In this document: in pieces, positions 23,776 to 35,305 of the stretch
Layout: each line of letters opens with the position of its first letter
Position numbering within the stretch: the stretch's first letter is position 1
Assembly (NCBI GenBank): GCA_037576215.1
Contig: JBANDB010000017.1
Coordinates: 1,240,001-1,304,000 of the forward strand
Length of the DNA stretch: 64,000 nucleotides
Direction of reading: 5' to 3'
Source: Armillaria gallica
Lineage: Eukaryota > Basidiomycota > Agaricomycetes > Agaricales > Physalacriaceae
Notes under the pieces: model-generated
The model's input: only the letters and a program-made list of their open reading frames with translations
Database searches by the model: none
Told to the model about the DNA's origin: nothing
Program-made: the position numbers and the translations under genes

Positions 23776-23993
23776 TTGAATTTCCTCTACAACTCAGTGC
23801 TTTCATTTCTTGTTGCTAACAAAATGTAGATGTACTTACTTAGATGTTATTTTTGTGTTTTTTAGAAATTTAATTTATTTAATACTTTCTGGCATTATTT
23901 AAGGATTTGCTTACCAAACAGAGTCACAAAATACGAGCCGGTTCCGAAATTACGAGCTAAATTCCTCTTCCTCTACTACCACAGCCTTCTGAA

Positions 23994-26474
23994 ATGTCTT
24001 CAACCGCCATTGCACAAGTTCATACCACGTCCGGGGGGCCAAAAGGAGCTCGTAAACGCCAGAGAGGTCGAGGGGGAAACAGCAGAGGGAAATCGCAGAA
24101 CACAAATACGAATGGTGACACCGAATCTGGACCTGCAGCAGTTAAACCAACGGAGAAAGAAATAGTGGTCGAGGATGAGAAAGCTAACGAGGCTTCCGCC
24201 CAAGAAGAGACCAGCAACGACGCTGTATGCTGGATTTGTGCGGAGCCAGTCAAGTATTATTCAGTATCGCAATGCAACCATCGCACTTGTCATGTCTGCG
24301 CCTTGCGACTTAGGGCGCTGTATAAGAAGAACGACTGTACATTTTGTAAGGTAGTACCTATGCTGTCTTTCTAGGTTATCGACAGATTCTGACATCGATT
24401 CTAGGAACCTCAGTCATCAGTGATTTTCACGACATCTGAAGACGCGCCGTTCTTGTCCTTTACGGACGAGTCTACCCCTTACCAAGACACCCGGCTGTCA
24501 ATATCGTTCGAGACAGAGGAAATGATGCAGGAGTCGCTTATTCTTCTTCGCTTTAATTGCCCAGACTCGGATTGTGACTTCATTGCAAAGGGATGGGCGG
24601 ATCTTAAGCTGCATGTCCGTGCGGCGCATAATAAATTGATGTGGTATGTCCTTCCTTGATGGTTACGATGTGGCGTCTTTTAATCGTTCCTCCAGCGATA
24701 TCTGTATACGATCCAAAAAGGTCTTCGCCCACGAACATGCTTTATATACCTACCCACAACTTGCTGCTCACCTTCCGTCGATGAATCATCGAGCTAAAGC
24801 CTCGCCTGATCAAGTCGAGGGCGGCGTGCATCCTTTGTGTCAGTTTTGCCGCGAGTGTTTCTTCGACGGTGATGAACTTTTCTCGCATATGCGAGAGAGA
24901 CACGAAGAATGCTTCATTTGCAAGAGAAATGGCGTCAGAGATCAATAGTGAGGTTCCCGTCCACTCTTCCATGCTGTGTGCTTACCTTTTTGCTCTAGCT
25001 TCCAGAACTACGAAAGTCTAGTTAGTCATTCATTTACGTCGTCGTCAATACGCTACTAACCAGTCCTACAGGAAAGTCACTTTAACAATGCTCATCATCC
25101 TTGCACGCAAGGCGCATGTCTAGCTCAGAAATTCGTAGTGTTCAACACGCCGCTTGATCTCAAGGCTCATATGGTCGAAGAACATGGGGCTGATATGAGT
25201 TCTCGAGACAAAAAGGACGCCCGCCGTGTGCCTGCTGAGTTTGAGTTCGAGGATATCCCTGGTAGAAGAGGAAGTCGGAGAGACCGAGAACACGAAAGGG
25301 AACCTCCCCCGCGTCAGCCACCTTCTGCACCTGGTCCATCCAGGCCACCAGGTGCAGGGAGGAGACGAGAGGGATTCGGCGCCAGCTTGACGAATGGCAA
25401 TGCGAGCACCACGTCGCTCTCTACACCACCAGTGCCAAGCCGCCGCTCTTCTCCGTCTCCTACCCGAGAGCCTGTCGATCCTGCTATTTTAGAGTAAGCG
25501 ATCCTGCTTCGTATTGCGTACGTTCTCACCCCGTCATCACAGGAAACACACGGCGTTTCTTGCTCGTCTACAAAGTTTTGCAGCCAATCCCACTACGGCT
25601 ATGCCGGCTGTGAAGGCTGCGATCCGAGGGTACCGTGCATCAGAGTCAAGCGCCAAAGATTTGATTTCAACCATATGGAATGTACTGGACTGCCACCTCG
25701 AGCATACTGCCAGCATCATCAACGCGTTCGTCGACCTTCTCGAAGAAGACGAGAAGAAGCAAGACATTTTGAGGTCATGGAAGGGGTTTGAGATTGAGGT
25801 AATCAATCTTGTCTACCTTTTTCGATATCTTCCTAATTAAATGATTGTAGCAACGTCGTCAATTTCCCGATCTTGTTCCATCTTCGGTGGGCAATGAATA
25901 TGCCGGTATTACTTCTGGGCGTGTACTAAACGCCAAACACTCCACTGGGTCGCGTTCGTCCCAGCAGTCTTCGCGGCAGGTTCTCGATCGTGTCGCCCGG
26001 GCAGCTTCCTCGGAGTCTGCGGTCCCTACGGCTGTCGTCAAGTTCCCTCCTCTATCATCACAGACAGCCTCTTCCTCTTCTCCCGCGTTCCGTCAGCCTC
26101 AACACAAGACCCCATGGTCTGCTGGGGGTGCAACAACATCCCGCGGGCCCACGCTCATATCCGGCTCTCTACCTGGCTCGTCAACCAAAGTTACAAATGC
26201 CCCCCGCCCCACTCCTCCCAAGCTGAACGAAGCTACGTTCCCCGAATTGCCAAGCGCGGCTCCGAGGGCCAAACCGCCAGTCGGCGGCAACACATCATTG
26301 AGGAACATCTTGGGCACCTCAACACCACCCCCTCAGACCGTCTGGAGTGCCACCTCGAGTTCTAGTGCGTCTCCTGCTCCTGATATCGCCCCTGAGGAAT
26401 CAGCACCGAAGGGAAAGAAAAACAAGGGGAAGCAGAAGCAGACTCTGTTCACCCTGGGTACCTTCCCTACGTGA
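23994..26474 (+). CDS. HEL2: RING E3 ubiquitin ligase HEL2/ZNF598
   Basis: Hel2/ZNF598 detects collided ribosomes and ubiquitinates small-subunit proteins to start ribosome-associated quality control. The N-terminus is basic and Gly-rich, followed by the RING CWICAEPVKYYSVSQCNHRT...CHVCALRLRALY...CTFCK. Next come the LIM-like/C2H2 zinc fingers diagnostic of the family: FNCPDSDCDFIAKGWADLKL, the HPLCQFCRECFFDGDELFSH finger, CFICKRNG, and NAHHPCTQGACLAQKFVVFN with LKAHMVEEHG. The C-terminal half is disordered with a short helical domain (LDCHLEHTASIINAFVDLLE), and the end is Lys-rich (KGKKNKGKQKQTLFTLGTFP). About seven exons; all family blocks are present. It lies 218 bp downstream of the TFC6-like gene on the same strand. 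Confidence 0.93.
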
Positions 26475-27935
26475 TTGTTCGTCTCTTAGATGATTAGACC
26501 TGGAGTAGATATCGGTATGTTATGTGGACAGTGAACCAGAATATCTCGATGTACCTCTGGCCACGATTAGAGGCAATCCGATACTCGTATCTTTCTATGA
26601 TACCTTCTGAAATATTAGCAGTAGTGACGGAAGATCGCTCGCTATCTTAGACGACTTGGGCATCGGTAGTGCGAAGCTTCCCGTTCAGCTTGTCGTGGAC
26701 ATTGTTCTACAGGAGTACGACCGGCTCATCACCGAGAAACAAGTTTGAAAACTGTAACTTACAGGTTCCTTCTTTGATCATATTCCTCCGCTTAATGAAG
26801 CACCCCTAGGAACACTGCTGTTCGCGAATTCTGAAATTCTAACTTTAACATTTTCTGCCGGCCTGACCTAGAAGAACTTCACTATTACGCCATCTATGAT
26901 ATCAACCAGGTCTCAATTCCCGAACGGTGTTATTGAGTTCATATCTGCGCATCAAGGATACCAATCCAGTTTACCTGCCCGTTGTGTCGTTTCGGTAAGG
27001 CCCTTGTGAATCATAATGAAACCTATATTGAACTATAACCTTTAGCCTACGTCAAGGATTCCTGAAGGTGAAACCCACCTCGGGAAGATGATATCGGGCG
27101 TCCGCCTCTTCATACCCTTCATCCTTGGGTGGAGCCATCGACTACGAAATTACATTGGGTTTATTGAATGGACCTTGCCAGTGAATCACAGCATTAGACA
27201 GCCTGAAGGTATGGTCGTGACGTGGGGACATGGGACCACCGACATGAGTCTTGCATCTGTGGAAAGGCGTGCAAAGGGACAATTATTATGGAGGGGATTG
27301 ACCGTCAAGGAAAGGAACTTGGGGCTTGGAATTTATGAAGTCACTACTGACAACTGCCTACAACGTTTTGCGCTTGCAGATAAGTCCTTCCAGTATGCTT
27401 GCAGGAACTTGAAATCCTGTTAACTCTGGAGTTTCCGAAGTGGGCCAACCAAAACGTTAATTTGGCCGGCAGAAGGGTGCCAAACTAGGTTGCACATCCA
27501 TTCCTATACAGCATTCCAGATCAACGATCGGGGAAGGACACCTGGGGTACTACAAAGATGTTACACTGAGATGTGCCCCTGTATGCTTCGGCCATACGAG
27601 CTTCGGTTGATGATCAGCCGACGATTCAACAAACGGCATCATGTGCCTGCGTCGGCGTCCACCAAATTTGGTAATCTTTGCTTCGCATCCACGGTTCTCA
27701 TCGGAGGGAAACTACCATGACCTCCTAAACTCCAATTGCCAGCATCCATGTTGATGGAGCTCCAGAAAGTTCCCAACACCTCGAATTCTTGGACCCACAT
27801 CGGAAGGTACTTACGCAAATGTATATCAAATCTCGACTCGCATCAATCTGCGGAAGCCTCGACTCGGAGGCAGAAACTTTAACAGGTGGCATATGGCGGT
27901 GATTGGTTTCACTGCTCTTTCAACAAGCCTGCTCA
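26475..27935. other. Degenerate intergenic stretch with one orphan frame
   Basis: The longest frame is plus 27088-27423 (111 codons, with LRNYIGFIEWTLPVNHSIRQ). A 5' extension through an intron ending near 27045 is possible (VRIPEG-type join), but upstream frames are broken. I recognise no domain. The rest shows scattered short frames only and looks like decayed coding DNA. Confidence 0.4.
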
Positions 27936-29888
27936 ATGACTAGCACACGCAATTCCCGTACCCAAATGCCAGGAACCGTGGACGAACAAGCTGTAGACGA
28001 ATTTTCTGCTGGCCAGCTAGCAGACAAAAACAACAGAGATACCGACAAACAGGCGGCCTTCGCTGAGGATTACCCTGACGGCGGATGGAGGGCGTGGCTA
28101 GTTGTGCTTGGGGTACGCGCTATTTTAGTGTATTCCCCCCCTTTCTTTGCTTCGAAAGGCTGAACATATATTTCGTAGGCAATGTGCAGCACATTTTCGA
28201 CGTAAGTTTTTGATGCGTCGTGCAGTTGCTTGTTTTTCATTACAATAACAAGGTTCGGTTATGTAAATACTTGGGGCGTGAGTAATCCTTGAGCACTTGC
28301 ATCCATCGTAGAATTAACGTCTGTCGCAGGTATTTCAAGCCTACTACGAGGAAAGACTTTTGTTGCACTCTAGTGCCTCTACAATGTATGCACCGGCTCC
28401 CCTATTTTGCCACGTTTATAACATGAATTCAGCGCATGGATAGGATCCATACAGGTTTTATTTTATTACCATGTCATGGCGAAGTTGACTCACTGACATG
28501 CCAGTATTCCCTCGTCTTCTTGCCTGGTTTAGTCACCGGTCGGATGTTCGATATTGGATATTTCAAGCTACCGTATCTTTTTGCTAGCATTCTTCTCGTC
28601 GTAGCCACATTTCTCGTAGGCGAATGCACCAAATACTGGCAGTTTCTGCTCTGTCAAGGATTTGCCATCGGAGTACGCTTTCGTTCCTTCACTCTCTATC
28701 TTTATTTTGAACTGCTTTACAGATTTCATGTGGAATGGTATTTGGTCCAACAAATAGTATCATTGGACACTGGTTCCGGCGCAGGAGGGGCCTTGCCATG
28801 GGCATAACAGCTTGCGGCTCCTCTATCGGCGGAACTATATTTCCAATTGCCGCACGCAAGCTTATACCCACCGTGGGGTAAGTCGTCTCATGTAGCTCCC
28901 TCCTCGCTAACCTGCCATTGACAGATTTCCATGGACCATGCGGATCATCGGGTTCATACTCATATTGAGTACGGGTATAGCAAACTTGACTTTAGAGCGG
29001 CGACTCCCTCCCGTACGTGTTAAGGGAGGGCTTGCAAACCTCGGCGCTTTCAAGAGCGCCCCATATACCATTTATTGCATTTCAGGTTTTACGACGTTCC
29101 TTGGACTATACACTGGTAAGTTTTACTCAGCTTCTTTATACGAATCTACCGGCTACAAGTTTCCCAAGTTTTGACATACATCGACATCAGTTCTATATCG
29201 GTGGGCATATCTTCTGATTTCTCGTTCTATTTGGTCTCTATCGCCAATGCCGGTACGCACCTCTCTTTTCTGAATAGAGCTGACTCTGAGCCCCGAGTCA
29301 GCATCTGGTTTGGGTCGTATAGTTGCTGGCATTCTCACAGACAAGTTTGGTTCGTCCCGCACCGCTGATCCCTTCCACGTAATTCTGAGCTCCCGAAATC
29401 CAGGCGCTGTGAATTATATGGCCCCCGTAACTCTCGCAGCCGGCCTCCTGACATACGCCTGGCCATTTGCACGAGACAAGTCTTCTATCATCGTGATTGC
29501 CACACTTTACGGGTACGTTCATTCACAGCGGCTTGAGAAACATATCTTCAACATCACCTGTCTAGCTTTACTAACGGTGCTTACATTTCGTCCTTCGTGA
29601 TACCTATATTTGAGCTCGGTGATATGGGCGACCTTGGAAGAAGGCTGGGAATGGCCATGACCATTGCTGCATCTGGTGCGTTAGCTGGACCGCCGATTTC
29701 TGGCGCGATATACAGCGCAACCGGAGGCTTCGAAGCGGTCGGCTATTATGCAGGTGCCTCCATTCATCCCCTCGTAGCTCGTTCGGCTTTTCTGATCACT
29801 GAATACAGGAAGCACTATAGTTCTGACTGTCGTGCTGATGCTTATAGTTCGTCACCTAGTCCTCGGAAGGTTGGTAGGAAAATTCTAA
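27936..29888 (+). CDS. MFS transporter, monocarboxylate (MCT) type
   Basis: Twelve-helix carrier of the major facilitator superfamily, related to fungal monocarboxylate-type transporters. The start at 27936 (MTSTRNSRTQMPGT) gives a polar cytosolic N-terminus followed by the family hallmark YPDGGWRAWLVVLG in helix 1. After two short introns come STFGYVNTWGVFQAYYEERL, then SLVFLPGLVTGRMFDIGYFK, GHWFRRRRGLAMGITACGSS (loop and helix 5) and ASGLGRIVAGILTDKFG, the mid-protein signature restored by an intron ending at CAG near 29302. The end reads GMAMTIAASGALAGPPISGA, GGFEAVGYYAG and, after a last intron, STIVLTVVLML...VRHLVLGRLVGKF with stop at 29886-29888. About ten exons; no disabling change seen. 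Substrate unknown. It is 242 bp tail-to-tail with the peroxidase. Confidence 0.85.
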
Positions 29889-30130
29889 GCCTGAAATTAC
29901 GATGCGGCTTCCTCTTAAAATCACGGCTATGACTGTTTTTCTCTCACGTTGTCATGAAATCAATTATGTGCATAGATGTTTGTCGAAGGCACACCACAGG
30001 ACTAGATGTATTATTGACTGCAACTATCTATGGAGATGTACCATCAGATGTAAATAGATTAGACGAATTGTTATGACATACCTAATTGGACTGAACCGGC
30101 AAACGATCGTTCTCGATGCTACAGAAGTAG

Positions 30131-31975
30131 TCATGAGTCGGGAGATACGTCGGGTAACCCTTGCAAGACGTACTGTGTAGGCGAAGGAACTGCCGTACTA
30201 GGACCTGTCGTCGCATTGCATGAATTGCCTTGTGGAGCTGTACGCATAAGGAGCCGCTTACCAGGATCAGCCGTGATGTGCGGAAACTCGACGTCAGGAC
30301 ACTATTGAAAATCAAGGGACGATCAGAATTCCAGGATATAATCATAAGCCAATGCCAACGAACGGAGGCCTCAATGTCTTCAAGTGACTTTCCAGCTGGT
30401 AGATGAGGTAGGGGCACCTCGAATGCCTCAGGTTCCGGAATCACTTCGGAGCAATCGACGAGAGAGTTGGCGTCTTGTCCAATCACTGCGAGTTTTTCCA
30501 TGGCCCGTTTGAACTTCGGTGCGATGGATTCTGGATGACCTGCCATGAAGAGCGTGAGTAGGTGAGCCAGATCCATTTAGAACGCAAGACGTACTGATTA
30601 AAGATTGCCAATGGCATGCGGTCCTTGGATCTCTTGAAGAGCGTTATCAGCGGGTTCTACTGTAAGGGCCAAAAGTATCGGACCTAGCAAGTCGGTGATC
30701 TGCAAGCAGGCGAAACTCCCCATCAAGTGGAGATTTAGCTTCTCCGATGTGTTCACCATCTCCGGGCCAGTCAGTGCCATTCAATAACGTCTGGTGCGTT
30801 GATATTGAGATCAGCAATAGTGTCGCGGAGCATCAGACGTACTTCAACAAAGAACTGCGCGTCTAGAATCGTAGGTGTAGAATCGAAAGGAGTGAACGGG
30901 ATACTCTAAATTGTTTCGGACCACGTCAGGGCGCCTTTTCCCCACCGGTATTGTATTGATTGCACTCACTGGGTCCACCTTCTCTTGGAATGCCACGCTA
31001 TGAGAGGCAAGAAGGTCAATCAAATCAGAAGGACTAAGGCCCGCATCCGCCATTCGAGAAAGAAGCACGTCTACAGTTTCTTCTGGTCCCGGAAGTAGAC
31101 CGTTATTCGGTGCCGCAGCTATTGCTGGAGGACGGCCCGCCAAAAATCGTAGACGTGGACCTCCGGGACAGTTGCGAAGAGCCACGGCGCCAGAAAATTG
31201 GATCCTGCATCAGTCTCCATCAGCAAGAGCATTGTCATCTAAACAAAAGTACTTAGGCTGACATGTCTCCGAACGAAACATTGTACAATTCAGCATAAGG
31301 CCGTTCTACCGTAGCGATGGTCTGTAAACCGGCATTGCGAGGATAGTTCAGTTCTGAAGCGGCAAAATACATCATCGAACCATCTAACTCCAGAATGAGG
31401 GTGGATGTACTACTATTGAGATGAGTTTTGAATACCTGCGCCGCCACCACTAGAAAAACATCAGATAGATGTACGTCATGGGTAGAGAATCGCGTACCCG
31501 AACAATCCTTGTTCAAAGAGAGAAGATGAGTAGCCAATTGCGTCATGAAAGGTTAACTAGAAGAGAATGTGTTTAGTACTGACCCACATTCGAATAAGCC
31601 TGGACTTACGCGTATAGCATCAGACGCTACTTCATCTGCCAGGCTGTCATGCACGTATGAGGTAGTTTTGTGATAGGTGACATACCGCATATACCACCGT
31701 TATACCTTATAATAAGTGAGCAGATCAAAAGTAGCTTTGATAGTAGCAAGCTATGGCGTACATATGCGCTTGTATATCTTCAAGGACATCGAACCAGACG
31801 CAACACTGTCGATGAATGTTAACACATGGAACAGTTCTGAAATTATATGTTCCCGAACCTCAGCAGAAGACACGGTCTTTCCATTGCTACAGGTTGCGCG
31901 GGGAGTGACTATCCCGGAAATGACAGTCGAAAATGATAAGAGAGGAAGGAGCCGAAAGAACGCATTGCGTGCCAT
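30131..31975 (-). CDS. Secreted class II heme peroxidase (AA2), Mn-peroxidase-like
   Basis: Class II peroxidases are secreted and oxidise Mn(II), phenols or lignin with H2O2. Thirteen exons (31975-31859, 31805-31762, 31705-31686, 31635-31610, 31556-31498, 31449-31436, 31383-31263, 31204-30970, 30905-30843, 30790-30684, 30632-30595, 30539-30364, 30301-30131) total exactly 397 codons including stop. Residues 1-24 are a signal peptide; the mature part starts near [10 protein letters not shown]. Distal Arg69 and His73 ([10 protein letters not shown]), Asn110, proximal His202 (LLASHSVAF), Asp264 (ADHRLARD) and the eight disulfide cysteines are present. The catalytic Trp position of lignin/versatile peroxidases is Asp197, so not those types. 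The three Mn-site carboxylates map to Glu62, Asp66 and Glu208, versus Glu/Glu/Asp in classic MnP, and the helper Arg is Phe206. Family call is firm; Mn use is uncertain. Confidence 0.9.
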
Positions 31976-33636
31976 GACTGACTGTCTGCTGTATATTCAT
32001 ACCAACAAACTCGCGCTTTTATGCTAACCCAGTGGCAGCGATGTGCGCTCCTAGTTGGCTTCCAGTGGACGCGACCCTCTTCCGTCTTCTCACGACCATA
32101 TGGCAACGGATTTTCAGGATGGAAGGATTATTGATTGGCGTGTAGTCACTTTCAATCTCTACAGCCACGTTAGCAGGAGGTCCCAGGACTTTTGATGTCC
32201 ACATTCCAGGGTGAACGGTGGTGCACGACGGTCGGCTAAGCTTCTTGGGTTCAATTCCTCAATGCACAAGGTGGATGCTCAAGCTGAAGCCACGTATGCA
32301 GGTTAAACAAAAAAGGGCGAGGCATCATCGCGAGGTGAGTTCGGGGGACTCGGGATAGTCAAGCAGAAGATCAGAAGCGGCGAGCGATACGATGACTATG
32401 TTGAGCTGCAGGTACATTACTATAACACTTCATAAGAGAATAAGAGAAGAATATGTATTCTCACCGGTATACGTAGGATGTCGTGAGCGTTGTGACACCG
32501 TAACCTCGTTCTACATACTTAGGAGGGCTGGATTTGCCTCTGTTGCCGCTCCATGTTGACGCATGCTACCGATAGTCGGAGGTCTTCACGGCAGAAAAAC
32601 GGCGGCTGCTTGCGCGCACGTAGCACCTTCCTTGGAACACGTTCGATATTTTCAGTGGCTCGTGACGTGGAAGATAGTAAACACGACTACAGGGATAACA
32701 ATGAGCCTTCAGTTCCTGGTGAAGAAAGATAGACATCGTGTCAATATCGTGTCCTGAGATCCCGAAATCCGGAAAAGTTGCTGTTTCTTGGAAAGTCGGG
32801 CAGACTGCGGTCTGTCGCTATAAGGTGTGGACGCGATTGAACAATCAATCCGAATTCAGGCTCGTCCCGTTTTCGACTGTGAAGACGCGTGAGTTGTTAA
32901 GGGAATTTTCAGGTTGGCCTGACAACACAACGACGCCTACGAAACTACGGCCAACCGCACCAAGCTTATAGGTATGCTGGCATGTTATTAGCTTGACAGG
33001 GCAGTCAGCGTAACAATGCCAACGAATATATACAAACCTTTAGGTCCTTTACGAATCCGTAGCTGCAAACGAAGTTATCCTACGAATAAACTGATTAAAA
33101 TAAAATAAAGGCTTTACCTCTCTGTGATCTAATGTAACTAGCAATCCCGACTTTGACCTAGCCTTCACCGACTTCAGTCAGTTTCACTCTGACTCCCTCA
33201 GCTTTACATTTGCACAGGTATAGTTCAAGCTTCCGGGTGGTGACGCGAAGGAAAGGAACATCTGTAAAACAAGGTGCATCGCGTTTCAACAATGCATTCC
33301 ACAGGGCCCTACGACACTGGATTGCTAATTTTTGAATTTGAAACTGAGAAAAGTGATGGGCGAACACGTTCGACAAAGGGCAAAGATGCCGAACACCGGC
33401 AGGTTACCTAACGCCCCCACATCCGTCTTTCCGTCAGACACTGGTTGGCTCAGCCCTTTTCTTAGTTTTATCGATATCAGAAGCGATTGAACAGCAAGAA
33501 TTCCGTAGGCTGCACGATGTTACGATGCGGGGACATCCTGGTAGGCCTGTGTAAGACAACTCGAAGGGAGGTCTTATTTTTCTGATTTTCTTTTTGCTCG
33601 TGAGGGAGGCTGAACTTACCCTAGCTAAATCCTAGC
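31976..33636. other. Peroxidase promoter side and gene-poor DNA
   Basis: A TATA-like CATAAAAG lies on the minus strand at 32016-32023, about 45 bp above the peroxidase ATG. Frames at 32563-32971 (plus) and 33158-33376 (minus) have no domain or splice support. Near 33387-33413 there is a GC-rich motif (ACCGGCAGGTTACCTAACG) resembling sequence upstream of two F-box genes at 47.0 and 54.8 kb. Confidence 0.45.
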
Positions 33637-33860
33637 TTATCGGTACTGTTGATTCCCTCCTGTAAGGATGTAACCGTTTTTCCGTGTTTCCGAAGCATCG
33701 TACCAATTGTTTAGCATATTGAATACATATGTTTGCCCCTTAGGTATTGGTATTGATTGCAGCTCATGCATCAGAGGAAATGGCGATGATTGATCGAGAG
33801 GAACCGTTTCATATATCCATCGCAACATGATGGAATATATAATACTGACTCGCCGTGAAC
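33637..33860 (-). pseudogene. Cytochrome P450 fragment (relic)
   Basis: The minus strand reads PLDQSSPFPLMHELQSIPIP followed by KGQTYVF, which matches the segment of basidiomycete P450s between the ExxR helix and the heme loop (PLS-P ... IQSIPIPKGQ, where the Pro-Lys-Gly turn is characteristic). An MLRWIYETVPL stretch just before it may be a mangled ETLR-PPVP region. No heme-binding FxxGxxxCxG loop and no N-terminal part are nearby, so this is a fragment of about 45-60 codons, not a gene. It abuts the promoter of the SDR gene on the other strand. Confidence 0.45.
33836..33842 (+). promoter_or_regulatory. TATA box of the SDR gene
   Basis: TATATAA lies 58 bp above the ATG at 33900, followed by a pyrimidine-rich run (TTTCCGTCCTTCCC), the usual fungal core-promoter layout. 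Confidence 0.5.
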
Positions 33861-33899
33861 GTTTTCCCAAAAACAACTTTCCGTCCTTCCCAACCTAAC

Positions 33900-34879
33900 A
33901 TGCCCGAACTCGCTACTGCCAAAGCGTCCAATGCGAAATTCTCCCCTTCCTACATTCCTGTGGCGGTCGTTGTGGGCGGAAATTCTGGCATAGGGGAGGC
34001 AATAGTGAGGGCAATAGCCCGCTACACTGGAGGGAAGGTCCACCTCATCATCATCAGCCGCAATCGTACCACAGCCGAGAAGATCCTTACGTCCCTCCCT
34101 ACTGCCACAGCAGAGGATGGCAAACCCGTGCTACGAGAATTTGTGTTCTGTGATGCCGAATTGATGGAGAACATCAAAACCACGGCAGCGGATCTCTCTA
34201 CGCGTCTTACGAAGATCAACTACCTCGTTTTGTCTGCCGGATACGTAAATCTGTGGTCAAAGAGGCAGGAGACGGAGGAAGGGATCGACAAGCTGCTGGG
34301 ACTGCGGTATTATTCGCGGTTCAAGTATGTGTATGAGTTGTTGCCCTTGTTGAGGAATGCGAAAGATGCGGGAGAGGATGTGAACGTCCTGTCAATCTTG
34401 GCGTCTGGAATGGGACGCGCCATTGATGTCAACGATTTGGCTCTGAAGCACTCGTACCGGGCTTACAAGGCTACGATGGTGAGCGGCTCGTACAACGATA
34501 TCATGGTAGAGGTCCGTCTTGTTTTTCTTCCAACTTTCCGCTTCCTTCATACTCATATCACCCTCAGGAATTCGCGAAGCGCGATCCCGAAATTGCATTC
34601 ACGCATATCTACCCTGGACTTGTCAATACACCGGGGACGCGGCCAACACACTGGGCTCTTCGCCTTATTTCTCCGCTGATCAGCCTGTTCGTTTGGTTAT
34701 CGGCCATCTCCCCAGAGGAATCCGCAGAATATATGCTGTTTTCGTTGTTCGATGGAAAAAAGGGCTTCTTCCATCGCAGTCCGAAGGGTGATGATCTCGG
34801 GTTGAAGGGCTATCCTTTCACAGAGGAGGAAAAGAAGGCAGTTTGGGACCACTCAGTGGAGGTTACTCGGTGTGCATGA
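33900..34879 (+). CDS. Short-chain dehydrogenase/reductase, 307 aa
   Basis: Rossmann-fold NAD(P)-dependent oxidoreductase. Exons 33900-34511 and 34568-34879 join at phase 0 (donor GTCCGT). The cofactor motif is VVVGGNSGIGEAIVRAIA (GGxxGIG variant), the beta-4 motif is YLVLSAGY in place of NNAG, and the catalytic YxxxK is in SYRAYKATM. The C-terminal exon reads THIYPGLVNTPGTRP then a hydrophobic helix (LISPLISLFVWLSAI), typical of the fungal SDR group that ends in a membrane-associated segment. The start MPELATAK is chosen over the upstream frame because it sits 58 bp below the TATA box. Substrate unknown. A P450 relic lies just upstream, perhaps a remnant of a former metabolic pair. Confidence 0.88.
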
Positions 34880-35305
34880 GTGTTGGGCTGTTTTAATGTT
34901 ATTAGACGATTTGCGGCAGGTTTTTGTGCGAGTTCGCAGATTTCTTTTCCTCCAGGTTTACCTTGTTATTTTGTACGAGTTTGAACGTGGCGAAATCAGT
35001 TTATTTCGCGTGATAATGCGTTACAAGTCGATCTTGTTCCACTGACAGATGGCAATACGAAGTACGGCGAAAGATTCAATTTCGATATAGTTTTCGAGTC
35101 AATGCTCCCAAGAGGAGTATTCCCGCAGTTCTCTAACATTTTACAAGTGTTGGTCCCTCTATAAATAGATACATCGTAGACCTTGATCTTGGTCATGATC
35201 GCAAAGGTATGTAGTAAAAACAGCTCGTGTCCCTTATTGATAGGATATTTGCGCAGACACGGAATTCTAGCGTACTGGTCACATCCTAGGCTCTTTCATT
35301 CGAAT
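34880..35305. other. Intergenic between convergent genes
   Basis: About 426 bp between the stops of the SDR gene and the F-box gene. It holds both 3' UTRs. A 66-codon minus frame at 34996-35196 has no support. Confidence 0.55.

Noticed and set aside
30598..31185. Reading the peroxidase region as a frameshifted pseudogene
   Set aside because: Simple frames show stops between conserved blocks, but 13 GT-AG-bounded exons with consistent phases restore every motif.
32240..32270. GGGTTCAATTCC, a tRNA T-loop-like sequence
   Set aside because: The flanking bases cannot pair as a T-stem, and no acceptor or anticodon arm can be folded around it.
27936..34879. Transporter, peroxidase, P450 relic and SDR as a biosynthetic gene cluster
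   Set aside because: No backbone synthase, terpene cyclase or NRPS/PKS gene is present, and the P450 is only a fragment; proximity alone is weak evidence.
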